Source: Susulua sp964536195 (lineage in GTDB: Bacteria; Omnitrophota; Gorgyraeia; Duberdicusellales; 4484-171). From it: a stretch of DNA of 17,882 nucleotides. The stretch covers positions 1 to 17,882 of the forward strand of contig CAZHVO010000018.1 in NCBI GenBank assembly GCA_964536195.1, in the 5' to 3' direction. The notes beneath the pieces were generated by a model that worked only from the letters and a program-made list of their open reading frames with translations, did no database searches and was not told the origin of the DNA. Position 1 is the stretch's first letter. Each line of letters opens with the position of its first letter. Below are positions 15,256 through 17,882 of the stretch, piece after piece. A program made the position numbers and the translations under genes.

Positions 15256-16060
15256 GATAGTAAAAATCGGAATAGTTGGCTGTGGGGCGATCGGAAGTGG
15301 AGTTGCTTCATATATTGACAAGAAGCTTTTTTCTTCGGCAGTTGTCTCTTGCTTAGCTGATAAGGACATTAAGGCAGCTAGGACTCTGCAGAAGAAATTA
15401 CGTTCGGCGCCTAAGATATGTAATACTGTTGATTTAGTTAAAAATGTAGATTTAGTTATTGAAACTGCTTCTGGTCCAGCAGCTAGCTTTCTCCTGAAAA
15501 AAGTAATTGCCTATCGTAAAGACTTAATAATTCTTAGTGTAGGCGCTCTTGTTGATAAGGCTTCTCTTTTAAAAGAGGCTGCCAAAAGAAAGATAAATAT
15601 CTATGTTTCTTCGGGAGCAGTTTTGGGAATAGATGGCATAGGTGCTTTAAGTATGGGAAATATTAAGAGAGTATCTCTAACTACTTCTAAACCACCGCGT
15701 GGGCTTATCGGTGTGGAGTATCTGAAGAAGAAGGGGATAGATTTAACCAATTTAAAGAAAGAAAGGATAGTGTTTAAAGGGGGCGTGAAAGAAGCGATAA
15801 AGCATTTTCCCAAGAATATAAATGTTGCAGTTGCCATATCTCTGGCTTCAGCTTTTAAGAAGGTTGAGGTTTGCATAAAAGCTGATCCAAAGTTAAAGAG
15901 AAATATTCATCATATCGTTGTAGATTCCCAGGAAGCTAAATTAAGCATAAGAGTAGAGAACATTCCTTCAAAAACGAACCCGAAGACAAGCGCCTTAGCT
16001 ATTCTTTCCACGCAACAGTTATTAAAGAAGATTTTTTTTCCTTTAAAAATCGGAAGTTAA
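15242..16060 (+). CDS. nadX: L-aspartate dehydrogenase (NAD synthesis)
   Basis: NadX oxidises L-aspartate to iminoaspartate with NAD(P), replacing the oxidase NadB as the entry to NAD synthesis; NadA then uses the product. The 272 residues fit the family. The N-terminal dinucleotide-binding motif is GCGAIG (13-18), then VIETASGPA (72-80), YVSSGAVLGIDG (121-132) and SKPPRG (149-154). Next come FPKNINVAVA (189-198), a probable catalytic His at RNIHHI (220-225, His223 or His224), and the closing NPKTSALAILS (246-256). The start ATG overlaps panC by 14 bases and has no SD, only AT-rich sequence before it. With nadE three genes upstream in the same run, a role in NAD synthesis is the natural reading; nadA and nadC are not in the window. 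Confidence 0.88.
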   Translation: MLRNKIVKIGIVGCGAIGSGVASYIDKKLFSSAVVSCLADKDIKAARTLQKKLRSAPKICNTVDLVKNVDLVIETASGPAASFLLKKVIAYRKDLIILSVGALVDKASLLKEAAKRKINIYVSSGAVLGIDGIGALSMGNIKRVSLTTSKPPRGLIGVEYLKKKGIDLTNLKKERIVFKGGVKEAIKHFPKNINVAVAISLASAFKKVEVCIKADPKLKRNIHHIVVDSQEAKLSIRVENIPSKTNPKTSALAILSTQQLLKKIFFPLKIGS

Positions 16061-16075
16061 GAGAAGATTCTTTTT

Positions 16076-17882
16076 ATGAATGATCAGATAATCATAAAAG
16101 GTGCTAACGAGCACAATTTAAGGAAGATCAACTTAAAAATACCCAAGAATAAACTAACCGTAATTACTGGTCTTTCCGGATCAGGTAAGTCATCTTTAGC
16201 CTTTGATACTATTTATGCTGAAGGGCAACGTCGATACGTAGAGAGCCTTTCTAGTTATGCCCGTCAGTTCTTAGACCAGCTTCAGAAACCAGATGTTGAG
16301 CATATTGAGGGCCTTTCTCCGGCAATAGCCATTGGACAAAGGACTGTTAGCGGTTCCCCTCGTTCTATTGTGGCTACTCAAACCGAGGTTTATGATTATT
16401 TACGTTTACTCTTTGCCCGTATTGGTAAACCCTATTGTCCTCAGTGTTCGAAGCCAATCACTAAACAAACACCCCAGGAGATAATCGATAAGGTTTCAAA
16501 TATTACCAAAAATAATAAGATACTTATTCTTTCTCCGGTAGTCAGGGGCAAAAAAGGCCTTTATCAGGCTCTATTTAAGAGGCTACTTAAGGAGGGTTTT
16601 TCTCGGGTAAGGGTTGATGGCAAGATTTGCGAATTAGAAGATAAGATAAAACTTGATCGGTATAAGTTACATAATATTGAGATTGTTGTTGATAGAATCA
16701 AGGTTTCAGCAGATTATAAGGATAGGATTGCTGATTCTGTAGAAACAGCCCTAAAGCATTCTCATGGGTTTTGTTTGATAGCCGATAATAGCAACTCTAG
16801 TGAGTTTTTATTTAATACTCAGTTAAGCTGCAGCAATTGCGGGATGTCTTTAGGAGAGATGGAGCCAAGAAAGTTTTCTTTTAACTCTCCTTATGGAGCA
16901 TGCCGGGATTGTAATGGGTTAGGTATAAAATTGGAGTTCGACCCTGATCTTGTTATTCCTGATAAAGGAAAAACTTTACGGGAAGGAGCGATCGCAGCTT
17001 GGCGAAGGGGCAGCCGAGGTTATATCATGTACTACAGGGCATTGCTTGGAGAATTATCAAAAGGTTTAAGAATATCGATGGACACCCCTTTTAATCGTTT
17101 TTCAAAAAAAGTAAGGAAGAAGATTCTTTACGGTGATGAGGATACTTATGTTTGGGATAAGCCTTTGGAGGGAGTTATTCCTAATTTAGAAAGATTATTC
17201 AAGACTACTGATAGCCAATATCGAAAGACAGAGATAGCTAAATACATGTCAAAATTAGCTTGTCCAAAGTGTCTAGGCCAACGCTTGCGATCAGAGGCTT
17301 TGAGTGTGTATGTGGGTGGCAAATCGATATGGGATGTAGTAGGGATGAGTATAGAAGAGTGTTTTGAATTTTTCTCTTCGTTGGAACTTAAGGGTTCTGA
17401 GGAAAAAATTGCTATTCCAATTGTAAAAGAAATAAAAAAGCGTCTTAGTTTTTGTATTAGTGTAGGATTAGCTTATCTTTCCTTGGATAGGTTAAGCTCC
17501 ACTCTTTCTGGGGGAGAGGCCCAAAGGATAAGATTGGCTACTCAAGTAGGCTCATCTCTTTCTGGGGTAATTTACATTCTTGATGAACCAACAATTGGGT
17601 TGCACTCTCGGGATGGTCTAAAGTTAATTAATACTTTAAAAAAGCTAAAAGATTTAGGTAATACGATAATTGTCGTTGAGCACGACGAACAGATGATCCA
17701 TTCCAGCGACTGGGTAGTTGATTTGGGTCCAGGTGCAGGGATAAAAGGAGGAAGGGTCGTCTATTCGGGAAAAAGAGACCAGTTGCTTATGCAGGATACT
17801 TTAACTGCTAAATATTTAAGAGGTGAGGAATCAATAGCTAAACCTTCCCAGAGAAGGCCTTATGAGGATAAGCCAACTCTTT
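16076..17882 (+). CDS. uvrA: Excinuclease ABC subunit A, 3' truncated by window end
   Basis: UvrA is the DNA-damage-scanning ATPase of nucleotide excision repair and loads UvrB. About 602 of some 940 codons are present and the frame is open to the last base. Features in order are the Walker A GLSGSGKSS (32-40), an early CPQC pair (121-124), the zinc-finger cysteines 252, 255, 276 and 279 (almost the E. coli numbering), a later CPKC pair, the ABC signature LSGGEAQR (477-484), and Walker B ILDEPTIGLHSRD (Asp503). The second ABC half is beyond the window. The ATG is 15 bases after nadX, with only a weak GAGAAG SD. It may share the nadE transcript; I see no terminator in the gap. Confidence 0.97.
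   Translation, partial: MNDQIIIKGANEHNLRKINLKIPKNKLTVITGLSGSGKSSLAFDTIYAEGQRRYVESLSSYARQFLDQLQKPDVEHIEGLSPAIAIGQRTVSGSPRSIVATQTEVYDYLRLLFARIGKPYCPQCSKPITKQTPQEIIDKVSNITKNNKILILSPVVRGKKGLYQALFKRLLKEGFSRVRVDGKICELEDKIKLDRYKLHNIEIVVDRIKVSADYKDRIADSVETALKHSHGFCLIADNSNSSEFLFNTQLSCSNCGMSLGEMEPRKFSFNSPYGACRDCNGLGIKLEFDPDLVIPDKGKTLREGAIAAWRRGSRGYIMYYRALLGELSKGLRISMDTPFNRFSKKVRKKILYGDEDTYVWDKPLEGVIPNLERLFKTTDSQYRKTEIAKYMSKLACPKCLGQRLRSEALSVYVGGKSIWDVVGMSIEECFEFFSSLELKGSEEKIAIPIVKEIKKRLSFCISVGLAYLSLDRLSSTLSGGEAQRIRLATQVGSSLSGVIYILDEPTIGLHSRDGLKLINTLKKLKDLGNTIIVVEHDEQMIHSSDWVVDLGPGAGIKGGRVVYSGKRDQLLMQDTLTAKYLRGEESIAKPSQRRPYEDKPTL

Noticed and set aside
1..17882. Defence system, phage, CRISPR or biosynthetic cluster
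   Set aside because: Every gene-length frame on the plus strand resolves to core metabolism, repair, tRNA or membrane functions. There are no repeats, transposases or integrases, and no strand switches.

Overview
The window is one densely packed, entirely plus-strand stretch of bacterial core-metabolism genes: 16 complete genes and two truncated by the window edges. Intergenic gaps never exceed about 50 bases and many genes overlap. I see no tRNA, rRNA, mobile element, CRISPR array, phage gene or long non-coding stretch. The DNA is AT-rich and uses the standard bacterial code (TAA, TAG and TGA all serve as stops). An Lgt, a signal-peptide-bearing thioredoxin-fold protein, a YibQ-type deacetylase-like protein and a membrane pyrophosphatase suggest a bacterium with lipoproteins and an extracytoplasmic redox compartment. 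The many divergent family members suggest an uncultured lineage. Omnitrophota/PVC-like is my best guess, at low confidence and from general impression only.

Layout. Region 1 (1-5756): the 3' part of a class V aminotransferase, then serA (serine biosynthesis), a secreted thioredoxin-fold protein, a homocitrate/isopropylmalate-synthase-type enzyme and purA. Region 2 (5757-7914): a small hairpin, then hppA, a membrane pyrophosphatase with the residue pattern of potassium-dependent, sodium-type pumps. Region 3 (7930-12330): a YcgN-like cysteine-cluster protein, a divergent ribulose-phosphate epimerase, a YibQ-like protein, queH, a TIGR01212/YhcC radical SAM protein, a divergent dtd, and lgt. Region 4 (12327-16060): a near-consensus promoter that would give an almost leaderless nadE mRNA, then folK, panC and an aspartate dehydrogenase (nadX). 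This cofactor block (NAD, folate, pantothenate) lacks good Shine-Dalgarno sequences, unlike most genes upstream. Region 5 (16076-end): the first ~600 codons of uvrA.

How the genes fit together. The aminotransferase and SerA probably form the first two steps of phosphorylated serine synthesis. NadX and NadE cover the first and last steps of de novo NAD synthesis. QueH, the radical SAM protein and Dtd sit together as a possible tRNA-related group. HppA would recover energy from pyrophosphate released by enzymes such as NadE and PanC.

I found no clear new multi-gene system. The points most worth a second look are an Rpe homologue without its usual metal-binding His and Ser, a Dtd homologue changed in both signature motifs, the leaderless/SD-less cofactor block, and four identical 8-base gene overlaps that force the upstream protein to end in Asn-Gly.
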